Below are positions 7,751 through 14,853 of a stretch of DNA of 64,000 nt, one piece after another. Position numbers and translations under genes: made by a program. The notes beneath the pieces were generated by a model. It saw only the letters and a list, made by a program, of their open reading frames with translations. It was not told the origin of the DNA and did not search any database. This stretch comes from Amycolatopsis sp. WAC 01376 (GTDB lineage Bacteria; Actinomycetota; Actinomycetes; Mycobacteriales; Pseudonocardiaceae), in NCBI RefSeq assembly GCF_003947415.1, contig NZ_QHKL01000002.1, positions 1,510,571 through 1,574,570 on the forward strand, in the 5' to 3' direction. Each line of letters begins with the position of its first letter. Positions within the stretch are counted from its first letter, which is position 1.

Positions 7751-8842
7751 CTAAGCGTTGATCTCGACGTCCCCGACCGGGACGGAGATGCAGAGCTGGA
7801 TCTCTTCGTTCTCTTCGCTGGAGGTCTCGCCGGTCTTGGCGTTGCGGACGCAACCGGAGGTCTTGATCTGCGTGCAGGAGAAGCAGATGCCCATCCGGCA
7901 GCCGTGTTCCGGGCTGAGCCCCGCCTCTTCGGCCTGCTCCAGCAACGGTTTCCCGGAGTTGGCGAATTCGCGGCCGCTGCGCGCGAACCGCACCTGCCCT
8001 TCGGCGTTCTCGGTGTCGAAGGTGAGCGCCGGCGGCGTGAACTCCTCGGTGTGCAGATGTGCGCCGAGACCGTCGGCCTCGAAGACCTCGCGGACCGAAT
8101 CCATCAGCGGCTTCGGACCGCACAGGAAGGTTTCGGCGTCGGGATACCACGGCGCGGCCTCGGCGAGGTGTTCCTTCGAGAAGAACCCGTGCAGGTCGCC
8201 GCCGGTTTCGGTGTGAGTGAACGCGTGTACCACCCGCAGGCCGGGCAGGCGACGCGCGAGGTCGGCGAGCTCGGCGCGGTAGAGCGCGTCTTCGGCCCCG
8301 TTGGAGTAGTGCAGGAAGGTGAGATCGCCTTCGTACTTCTCGTCCGCCAGCGTGCGCAGCATCGACAGGACGGGCGTGATCCCGCTCCCGCCGCTCAGCA
8401 GCAGGATCCGCCGGGGCCTCGGCGACGGCAGGGTGAAGTCACCGTCCGGAGTGGACAGTCCGAGCACCGAACCGATGGTGACCGTGCGGTTCAGGTGCCG
8501 CGAGACGAGTCCCTGCGGATCGGCCTTGATGGTCAGTTCCAGTGATCCGTCGTGCTCCGAACCGGCGGGCGAGTAACAGCGGGTCCGGCGGACGCCGTCG
8601 ATCTCGACGGTCACCCGCACGTACTGGCCCGCGACGTGTCCCCGCCAGGCGCGGCTCGGCCGGATGGTCAGCGTGACCGTGTCGGGTGTCTGCCGCCGGA
8701 CGTCGGTGACCAGGCCGCGGATCTCCCGGCGGACCAGCATCGGATCGACGAGTTCGAGGTAGCGGTCCATGCCATGGGGCGTGAGCAGGGCCTCGGCCAG
8801 CGAGGCCAGCCGCCTGGCCCTGCGCGGTACCAGTGCCGTCAT
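7751..8842 (-). CDS. Ferredoxin reductase, electron donor to desaturase
   Basis: A 363-residue reductase with three modules in order. An FAD-binding barrel (about 40-145) contains RCYSPAGS. An NAD(P)-binding domain has the GGSGITP loop (about 168). A C-terminal plant-type 2Fe-2S domain has cysteines in CRMGICFSC and one near the end (LCIS). It matches the partner reductase known beside DesA3-type desaturases (Rv3230c type) and would pass electrons from NADPH to the desaturase di-iron centre. ATG 8842 has GGGAG five bases upstream. Confidence 0.92.
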   Translation of the reverse strand: MTALVPRRARRLASLAEALLTPHGMDRYLELVDPMLVRREIRGLVTDVRRQTPDTVTLTIRPSRAWRGHVAGQYVRVTVEIDGVRRTRCYSPAGSEHDGSLELTIKADPQGLVSRHLNRTVTIGSVLGLSTPDGDFTLPSPRPRRILLLSGGSGITPVLSMLRTLADEKYEGDLTFLHYSNGAEDALYRAELADLARRLPGLRVVHAFTHTETGGDLHGFFSKEHLAEAAPWYPDAETFLCGPKPLMDSVREVFEADGLGAHLHTEEFTPPALTFDTENAEGQVRFARSGREFANSGKPLLEQAEEAGLSPEHGCRMGICFSCTQIKTSGCVRNAKTGETSSEENEEIQLCISVPVGDVEINA

Positions 8843-8858
8843 CACTTCTCCCAAATTC

Positions 8859-8876
8859 AGTGAACGCTTGTACACT
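8859..8876. promoter_or_regulatory. FabR/DesT-type operator
   Basis: AGTGAACGCTTGTACACT is an imperfect palindrome (AGTG-x-AC at the left, GT-x-CACT at the right) in the 89-base gap between the reductase start and the divergent TetR gene. From memory it strongly resembles the operators of Pseudomonas DesT and enteric FabR. It lies 17 bases upstream of the reductase start codon, where bound protein would block its transcription. Confidence 0.65.
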
Positions 8877-8931
8877 CAATAGTGAAGTGGCGATGGTCGC
8901 GCTTGTCAACGCGAGAGGAGGGCGATGTGAC

Positions 8932-9588
8932 GTGGGTGATAGTGCGGAGGCGATTACGCTGTCCGTCGTGACAACGGAGCCCGTTTCCCGGCAGGAGCGC
9001 AAACAGCGCACACGGCAGGCGCTGCTGGACGCCGCCCTGGATCTGGTTGCGGAACGAGGGTTCTCCGGGCTGAGCCTGCGCGAGGTGGCGAAACAGGCAG
9101 GCATCGTGCCGACGGCGTTCTACCGCCATTTCGCGTCGATGGACGAACTGGGCGTGGCGCTCGTCGAGGAGTCGATGCGCACACTGCGCACGATGATCCG
9201 TTCGGCACGCACCAAACCGGCCGCGTACAACGACATGATCAAGATGTCCGTGCGCATCCTGCGCGAGCACGTCCGGGCGCACGAGGACCACTTCCATTTC
9301 CTCACCCGGGAGCGTTACGGCGGCACGGGACCGGTCCGGCAGGCGATCGCGTTCGAACTCAAGCTCTTCGTCAGCGAACTCGCCGTCGACCTCGCGCGGT
9401 TCGACAATCTCCGCGAGTGGAGCACCGAAGATCTCCACCTGCTCGCCGACCTGATCGTGACGACCATGCTCACGACGGTGCTGGAGTTGCTCGAGGCGCC
9501 TTCGCGGGACGACGAGATCGGGCGCACGGCCGAACGGCGGCTGCGGCTGATCTTTCTGGGCGTGCCGAACTGGCGAAGCGTTCCGTGA
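8932..9588 (+). CDS. TetR regulator, FabR/DesT-like
   Basis: A 218-residue TetR protein. The helix-turn-helix (about residues 30-70) reads LSLREVAKQAGIVPTAFYRHF and DELGVALVEES follows, nearly the pattern of E. coli FabR and Pseudomonas DesT, which bind acyl-CoA and tune unsaturated fatty-acid synthesis. Its ligand helices are long and include a RERYGGTG turn like FabR's RERSG. The divergent position to the reductase-desaturase operon copies the desT-desCB layout. I chose GTG 8932 because AGGAGG lies nine bases upstream; GTG 8968 is possible and closer to family length. Confidence 0.88.
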   Translation: MGDSAEAITLSVVTTEPVSRQERKQRTRQALLDAALDLVAERGFSGLSLREVAKQAGIVPTAFYRHFASMDELGVALVEESMRTLRTMIRSARTKPAAYNDMIKMSVRILREHVRAHEDHFHFLTRERYGGTGPVRQAIAFELKLFVSELAVDLARFDNLREWSTEDLHLLADLIVTTMLTTVLELLEAPSRDDEIGRTAERRLRLIFLGVPNWRSVP

Positions 9589-10353
9589 TGCGGAAAGCGC
9601 TGCCACGCAAGGCGGGCTGAAAGCGTCCTTCGCCGCATGTCACGCGGTGAAGGGTGCTTTCGTCGCATCTGATGCGGTGAAGGTCCCCTTCGGCCAGCCT
9701 GAGTACAGCCGCGCCGGTGTCGTACGGGTCAAGCGGGTCGTGAGTGGCGTTTCGGGTTAGAGCGACCCGTGTTTTAGGTACCTACAGCGGGCGGCGGGTC
9801 GGGATCGCAGGTCGTGAAGGACTCCTTCCCTACTCTGAGGGTAGGGAAGGAGCCCCTCACGGCATGCTGGGCTGAGCTCGACCCGGTGTGAGGCAGACCC
9901 GCTGCTGCGGGCGGGCAGGAACGCCATGTTGAGCCTGGGCGCTACAGCGGCAGCGCGTGAAGGACCCCTTTCCCTCGGCTCAGCCGAGGAAACTCGACCT
10001 TCGCCCCTTCCCCAGTACATGAAGGACCCCATCCTTGCGCCCAGGTACAGCAAGGGGGCCTTCATTTACTGGCATCACGCAAGAAGCGCCACAGGTCACG
10101 CAGCAGGTACCCAAGAGAAGCCTCACCGGAATCCGAAACGCCACTCACGACCACCTGGACACGCCACGTTCGGCTTTCTCTCATCAGCGGCCGAACCCCT
10201 ATGACGTCGCGCACCTGGATCGATGGCTGGATCGATCGTGATGAGCGATGTCACGGAAAGATGCCGCCCGGATACGTTCAGCCAGGAAAGTTGTCGGTCG
10301 GACGTGGTAAACAGTGCGGGTTCGTGTGGTCCTCTCCAGCGAGGAGGTCGCCT
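9589..10353. repeat. Noncoding palindrome cluster
   Basis: No credible gene in 765 bases; the reading frames here are side effects of GC-rich palindromes. It contains at least four hairpins. One set of CCTTCGCCGC/GCGGTGAAGG arms lies at about 9629-9700. An interrupted palindrome at 9813-9861 has outer CGTGA/TCACG and inner CTTCCCTAC/GTAGGGAAG. An imperfect one at 10012-10072 has CCAGTA ends. The 19-base inverted pair 9737-9755 and 10133-10151 encloses most of them. The pntAA ribosome-binding site AGGAGG is at 10342-10347. A promoter was not identified. Confidence 0.6.
9737..10151. repeat. 415-bp segment bounded by 19-bp inverted repeats
   Basis: The 19 bases at 9737-9755 are the exact reverse complement of CCGAAACGCCACTCACGAC at 10133-10151. 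The interior carries other palindromes and no gene. The repeat end (cgTGAGTGG) also recurs in the perfect hairpin at 13881-13926. It could be a nonautonomous element or a nested array of palindromic repeats. No flanking target duplication is obvious. Confidence 0.55.
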
Positions 10354-11460
10354 GTGGCGGCAGAAAACGAGCAGCTCACGGTCGGTGTTGTCCGGGAAAC
10401 CGGACAAGGTGAACGCCGCATCGCGCTGGTACCGAAGCTCATCGAGCGCGTCTCCGGACGCGGACTGCGGGTGGTGGTCGAGCCCGGCGCGGGCGCCGGC
10501 GCGCTGCTCGCCGACGAGACCTTCGAGCAGGCCGGCGCGGTGATCGGCGATCCGTGGGATGCCGACATCGTGGTGAAGGTGGCGCCTCCGAGCGCGGCCG
10601 AAGTCGCGAAGCTCAAGCAGGGCACCATTCTCATCGGCTTCCTGAATCCACGGGGTGATCCGGACGGGATAGCGGCGCTCGAATCGGCGGGCGTCCGCGC
10701 CTTCGCCGTCGAGGCGATCCCGCGGATCTCCCGCGCGCAGGCGATGGACGCGTTGTCGTCGCAGAGCAGTGTCGCGGGCTATCGCGCGGTGTTGCTGGCG
10801 GCGGAGAAACTCACCCGGTTCTTCCCGATGCTCACCACCGCGGCCGGGACGGTGCCACCGGCGAAGGTGCTCGTGCTCGGCGCGGGTGTCGCCGGTTTGC
10901 AGGCCTTGGCGACGGCGAAACGGCTCGGCGCGCAGACCACCGGGTACGACGTCCGGCCGGAGGTCGGCGAGCAGGTCAAGTCGCTCGGCGCGAAATTCCT
11001 CGACCTCGGCATCGAGGCGGTCGGCGAAGGCGGGTACGCCCGCGAGCTGACCGACGAGGAAAAGGCCGAGCAGCAGCGCAGGCTCACCGAGGCGATCACG
11101 AGGTTCGACGTCGTGATCACCACCGCGCTCGTCCCCGGCCGCAAGGCGCCGGTCCTCGTCACCGCCGACGCGGTGAAGGGGATGCCCGCCGGTGGTGTCG
11201 TGGTCGACCTCGCCGGCGAGTCCGGCGGCAACTGCGAACTGACGAAACCGGGCGAGGAGGTCGTCGAGCACGACGTCACCATCTGTTCGCCGCTCAACCT
11301 CGCCGCGGAGATGCCCGCGCATTCCAGCGAGCTCTACGCGCGCAACGTCACCGAGTTGCTCGAACTGCTCGTCGACTCCGAAGGCAAGCTCGCGCTCGAC
11401 TTCTCCGACGAGATCGTCGCCGGGGCCTGCGTCGCCGGAAAAGAAGAAGGGGGCGAGTGA
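10354..11460 (+). CDS. pntAA: Proton-translocating NAD(P)+ transhydrogenase, alpha-1 subunit
   Basis: A 368-residue NAD(H)-binding subunit (domain I) of the Re/Si-specific transhydrogenase, homologous to alanine dehydrogenase. It opens with the family's RETGQGERRIALVP, has a Rossmann loop VLVLGAGVAGLQALATAKRL (about 171-190), and the RPEVGEQVKSLGAKF region. The complex uses the proton gradient to reduce NADP+ with NADH. Start GTG 10354 has AGGAGG six bases upstream. The alpha subunit is split: the short membrane part is the next gene, overlapping by one base. This three-gene form is typical of actinobacteria. Confidence 0.95.
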   Translation: MAAENEQLTVGVVRETGQGERRIALVPKLIERVSGRGLRVVVEPGAGAGALLADETFEQAGAVIGDPWDADIVVKVAPPSAAEVAKLKQGTILIGFLNPRGDPDGIAALESAGVRAFAVEAIPRISRAQAMDALSSQSSVAGYRAVLLAAEKLTRFFPMLTTAAGTVPPAKVLVLGAGVAGLQALATAKRLGAQTTGYDVRPEVGEQVKSLGAKFLDLGIEAVGEGGYARELTDEEKAEQQRRLTEAITRFDVVITTALVPGRKAPVLVTADAVKGMPAGGVVVDLAGESGGNCELTKPGEEVVEHDVTICSPLNLAAEMPAHSSELYARNVTELLELLVDSEGKLALDFSDEIVAGACVAGKEEGGE

Positions 11461-11759
11461 TGCTCGTAGGCAGTTTGGCGATCCTCGTACTCGCCGGATT
11501 CGTGGGCTTCACGGTCATTTCCAAGGTGCCCAACACGCTGCACACCCCGCTCATGTCGGGCACCAACGCCATCCACGGCATCGTCCTGCTCGGCGGGCTC
11601 ATCGTGCTCGGCCTCGGGGTCGACGGCGTACTGAACAAGATCCTGCTGGTGATCGCGATCGCCTTCGGCACGATCAACGTGGTCGGCGGCTTCCTCGTCA
11701 CCGACCGGATGCTCTCGATGTTCAAGGCGAAGAAGCCGGAAGACGGTGGTGACAAGTGA
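11460..11759 (+). CDS. pntAB: Transhydrogenase alpha-2 membrane subunit
   Basis: A 99-residue membrane subunit with about three to four hydrophobic helices, holding part of domain II, the proton channel. The conserved VPNTLHTPLMSGTNAIHGI segment (residues 23-41) follows the first helix, as in all PntA membrane regions. The TGATG junction means pntAA stops one base into this start, so translation is coupled. The end overlaps pntB by four bases. Confidence 0.94.
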   Translation: MLVGSLAILVLAGFVGFTVISKVPNTLHTPLMSGTNAIHGIVLLGGLIVLGLGVDGVLNKILLVIAIAFGTINVVGGFLVTDRMLSMFKAKKPEDGGDK

Positions 11760-13141
11760 CGACCTTCATCGCCGTCCTCTACATCATTTCCTTCGCACTG
11801 TTCATCTACGGCCTGATGGGGCTGACCGGTCCGCGCACCGCGGTACGCGGCAACTGGATCGCCGCGGTCGGCATGGGCATCGCGGTGATCGCGACGCTCC
11901 TGACCCCGGGAATGAGCAACTGGCTGCTGATCGCGCTCGGCGTCGCGATCGGTGTCGTCGTCGGCGTGCCGTCCGCGCGCAAGGTGAAGATGACCGCGAT
12001 GCCGCAGATGGTGGCGCTGTTCAACGGCGTCGGCGGCGGGGCGGTCGCGCTCATCGCGTGGGTCGAGTTCCGCACCACCGAGGGTTACGCGCACGAGCCG
12101 GCGTACGTCGCGATCGCGTCGTTGTTCGCCGCGATCGTCGGATCGGTGTCCTTCTGGGGCTCGAACATCGCGTTCGGGAAACTGCAGGAGCTCATTTCCG
12201 GTCGCCCGATCACGCTGGGCAAACTGCAGCAGCCGGTGAACGCGCTGGTACTGATCGCCGCGATCGTCTTCGCGGTCGTCATCGCCGTCGGCGGTGACGC
12301 CGAACTGCTGATGATCGGCCTGCTGATCGCGGCGGGCGTGCTCGGCGTGGTGGTCGTGCTGCCGATCGGCGGCGCGGACATGCCGGTCGTCATCTCGTTG
12401 CTGAACGCGCTCACCGGATTGTCGGCCGCGGCCATGGGGCTCGCGCTCGACAACACCGCGCTGATCGTGGCGGGCATGATCGTCGGTGCTTCGGGTTCGA
12501 TCCTGACGAACCTGATGGCGAAGGCGATGAACCGGTCGATCCCGGCCATCGTCGCCGGCGGGTTCGGTGGCGGCACGGCGGTTTCGAGCGGTGGATCCGG
12601 CGAGGTCCGCCCGGTCCGCAGCACCAGCGCGTCCGACACCGCGATCCAGATGGCGTACGCGAACAAGGTCGTGGTCGTCCCCGGCTACGGCATGGCCGTC
12701 GCACAGGCACAGCACGTGGTCCGCGAGATGGCGAAACTGCTGGAGGCCAAGGGGATCACGGTCGCCTACGCCATCCACCCGGTGGCGGGCCGGATGCCGG
12801 GGCATATGAACGTGCTCCTCGCCGAGGCCGACGTCCCGTACGAACAGCTCAAGGAAATGGACGAGATCAACTCCGAGTTCGCCCAGACCGACGTCGCGCT
12901 GGTGATCGGCGCGAACGACGTCACGAACCCGGCCGCGGAGACCGATCCGGGCTCGCCCATCTACGGGATGCCGATCCTCAAGGTGAACCACAGCCGGTCG
13001 GTGATCGTGCTCAAGCGCTCGATGAGCTCGGGCTTCGCCGGCATCGACAACGAGCTCTTCTACGATGCGAAGACAAGCATGCTCTTCGGCGACGCCAAAT
13101 CGTCGGTGGGCGAGATCGTGGAGGAACTCAAAGCACTGTGA
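11756..13141 (+). CDS. pntB: Transhydrogenase beta subunit
   Basis: A 461-residue beta subunit. About eight membrane helices (residues 1-270) form the rest of the proton channel. The C-terminal ~180 residues are the NADP(H)-binding domain III with GYGMAVAQAQH and HPVAGRMPGHMNVLLAEA. The conserved GANDVTNPAAETDPGSPI lies near residue 385. It begins at a GTG that overlaps the previous stop as GTGA and ends with the same GTGA overlap into the lipoate ligase, so four genes form one translationally coupled unit. Confidence 0.96.
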   Translation: MTTFIAVLYIISFALFIYGLMGLTGPRTAVRGNWIAAVGMGIAVIATLLTPGMSNWLLIALGVAIGVVVGVPSARKVKMTAMPQMVALFNGVGGGAVALIAWVEFRTTEGYAHEPAYVAIASLFAAIVGSVSFWGSNIAFGKLQELISGRPITLGKLQQPVNALVLIAAIVFAVVIAVGGDAELLMIGLLIAAGVLGVVVVLPIGGADMPVVISLLNALTGLSAAAMGLALDNTALIVAGMIVGASGSILTNLMAKAMNRSIPAIVAGGFGGGTAVSSGGSGEVRPVRSTSASDTAIQMAYANKVVVVPGYGMAVAQAQHVVREMAKLLEAKGITVAYAIHPVAGRMPGHMNVLLAEADVPYEQLKEMDEINSEFAQTDVALVIGANDVTNPAAETDPGSPIYGMPILKVNHSRSVIVLKRSMSSGFAGIDNELFYDAKTSMLFGDAKSSVGEIVEELKAL

Positions 13142-13887
13142 TCGGTCCTTCGGAAGTCGTCGCCTCGTTCGACGACCCGGCCGACAACCTCGCGTTCGAC
13201 GAAGCCCTCCTGCGCGCCGCACCGGAGGCGCCGGTCCTGTGGATCTGGCGCAGCACCGACTCCGTGGTCGTGGGGCGGGGGCAGAAGATCGAACGCGAGG
13301 TCAAGGCCGACGTCTGCGCGAGCGACGGCGTCCCGGTGCTGCGCCGGGCCAGCGGCGGCGGCACCGTGTTCCACGATCCCGGCAATCTCAACATCACCCT
13401 CGTCCTGCCAGAACTCGGCTTGTCGGCGAAAGCCGTCAAGCCGCTCGAAGCGCTCGGGGAACTGATGACCGCGACGGTGGCCGAACTCGGGCTGCCGTCG
13501 CGGGTCGGTGATCGGGGACTGTTCGTCGGTGACGCGAAGCTGTGCGGTTTCGCCGTGTTCCGGACGAGAACGGGCTTGCTCGCGCATTCGACACTGCTCG
13601 TGTCGACCGCGGCCGAGCGGGTCGGCCGGTACCTCACTTCGGCACCCGCGGATCCCCGTCCGCTCGACTCCCACCGGAGTCCGGTCGCGTCGCTCGCCGA
13701 GCATGGCCTGCGCAAAGGTGTTGCCGAAGTCACGGCCGCGGTCCGCGTGGCGGCGGCCGCGCGACTGGGTGAACTCACCACCCGGAAGCCCTCGGCCGAG
13801 GAGCGGGAGTGGCACCGCTCGCTCCGGCACACGCGGTACGGGTATCCGAAGTGGCATTCGGAAGGTGCTCAGCGTCCGGCCTCGTGA
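13138..13887 (+). CDS. lplA: Lipoate-protein ligase family (LplA-like)
   Basis: A 249-residue member of the biotin/lipoyl ligase fold. The lipoyl-AMP loop is RRASGGGTVFHDPGNLN (residues 69-85) and the conserved catalytic Lys is in GDAKLCGFA (about residue 138). Substrate could be lipoate, lipoyl-AMP or octanoyl-ACP. The short form, without the extra C-terminal domain of E. coli LplA, leaves this open. It is coupled to pntB by a GTGA overlap, an unusual operon partner. The stop codon lies inside the perfect palindrome at 13881-13926. Confidence 0.85.
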   Translation: MIGPSEVVASFDDPADNLAFDEALLRAAPEAPVLWIWRSTDSVVVGRGQKIEREVKADVCASDGVPVLRRASGGGTVFHDPGNLNITLVLPELGLSAKAVKPLEALGELMTATVAELGLPSRVGDRGLFVGDAKLCGFAVFRTRTGLLAHSTLLVSTAAERVGRYLTSAPADPRPLDSHRSPVASLAEHGLRKGVAEVTAAVRVAAAARLGELTTRKPSAEEREWHRSLRHTRYGYPKWHSEGAQRPAS

Positions 13888-13926
13888 GTGGTAAGTGTCG
13901 TTAGAACGACACTTACCACTCACGAG
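13881..13926. repeat. Perfect 22-bp-stem hairpin spanning the lplA stop
   Basis: Bases 13881-13902 pair perfectly with 13905-13926 around a two-base loop (AG). The TGA of the lipoate ligase (13885-13887) is inside the left arm. The outer sequence CTCGTGAGTGG resembles the ends of the 9737/10151 inverted pair. It is likely a terminator or cruciform-forming repeat. A second hairpin follows nine bases later. Confidence 0.75.
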
Positions 13927-13934
13927 ACTCGACA

Positions 13935-13976
13935 CAAATGGCCCCCTTCGCTCAATTACGCGAAGGGGGCCATTTG
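13935..13976. terminator. Bidirectional terminator hairpin
   Basis: A 17-bp perfect stem (13935-13951 with 13960-13976; core GGCCCCCTTCGC) and an eight-base AT-rich loop, followed by CTTTT on the plus strand. It lies between the convergent lipoate ligase and Lsr2-like genes, so it can stop transcription from both sides. Confidence 0.75.
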
Positions 13977-13988
13977 CTTTTGGCGGAA

Positions 13989-14717
13989 CTACTTTTCGGT
14001 CGCCGAGAATGTCACGGCCGGCACCTTGCGGGCGGCGCGAGTGGTCTTCTTCGGCTCCGCGGCCTTCTTCACCGGCGTCTTGGCGGCGGCCTTCGGCGCG
14101 GCCTTGGCGGCCGTCGTCTTCGCGGCAGCTGCCTTCGGTGCGGCCTTCGCGGCGGTCGTCTTGGCCGCGGCCTTCGGCGCTGCCTTGGCCGTGGTCTTGG
14201 TCGCGGCGGCGGTCTTCGCGCGACCGGCCGGAGCCTTGGTCGCGGTGGCCTTCGCCGTCGCGCCGCGGGTCGCCTTCGCCTTGGCAGCGGTGGCTTTCGC
14301 GGTGGTCCTGGCCGGAGCCTTGGCCTCCGCCTTGACGGCGGTGGTCTTCGCGGCGGCGGTCTTGGGAGCGGCCTTGGCGGCGGCGGGCTTGCGGCCGGCG
14401 ACACCCTTCGCGGCGGGCTTGCGGCCCGGCGACCCGGCCGACTTCGCCTCGGCCTTCGCGGCGGTGGCCGTGGTCTTCGGGGTCGGCTTCGACACCCGTG
14501 CGCCCTTGGGTCGCTGCACGACCCGCGGCCGCAGTTTCCGTCCACCGATCCGTCGGCCGTTTTCCACATAGGCACGCAGGATTTCCCGGAGTGCGGTGGC
14601 GTTGTCGGCCGAAAGGTCGATGTCGTAAGCGATTCCGTCCAAACCGAAAGCGACCGTTTCTTCGGCCGCCTCGCCGGTCAGATCATCCAGCAAATGCACA
14701 GCAGTGTTCCTGGCCAT
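13989..14717 (-). CDS. Lsr2 N-domain fused to histone-H1-like tail
   Basis: A 242-residue nucleoid-associated protein. Residues 1-60 match the Lsr2 dimerisation domain (HLLDDLTGEAAEETVAFGLDG, then YDIDLS and the GRRIGGR turn). Normal Lsr2 is about 110 residues and ends in a small AT-minor-groove-binding domain (RGR hook). Here residues 76-242 are instead a repetitive Ala/Lys/Pro tail (AAPKTAAAK-type repeats, two GRKP hooks) like the tails of eukaryotic H1 and mycobacterial HupB. Start ATG 14717 has GGGAGG eight bases upstream. Expected role is bridging plus nonspecific DNA coating. It is distinct from a canonical Lsr2, which is not in this window. Confidence 0.88.
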   Translation of the reverse strand: MARNTAVHLLDDLTGEAAEETVAFGLDGIAYDIDLSADNATALREILRAYVENGRRIGGRKLRPRVVQRPKGARVSKPTPKTTATAAKAEAKSAGSPGRKPAAKGVAGRKPAAAKAAPKTAAAKTTAVKAEAKAPARTTAKATAAKAKATRGATAKATATKAPAGRAKTAAATKTTAKAAPKAAAKTTAAKAAPKAAAAKTTAAKAAPKAAAKTPVKKAAEPKKTTRAARKVPAVTFSATEK

Positions 14718-14853
14718 GAAAAAACCTCCCGCGCTCGATCGTTCTACTGCGTAACCGGCACGGTGCAACCTGAACCCGCGGCTGATGACTCACGCAGCGA
14801 CACGAGGATAGCGGCAGGTTGCGCGAAGCTGCGCGGTGGTGTGCGCTGAATGC

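Noticed and set aside
9757..10065. A 102-codon frame in the palindrome cluster
   Set aside because: It spans several inverted repeats, has no ribosome-binding site and no recognisable domain; likely a by-product of the repeats.
13989..14571. Ala/Val-rich plus-strand frames opposite the Lsr2-like gene
   Set aside because: They mirror the Lys/Ala repeat tail on the minus strand; the Lsr2 domain and ribosome-binding site define the real strand.
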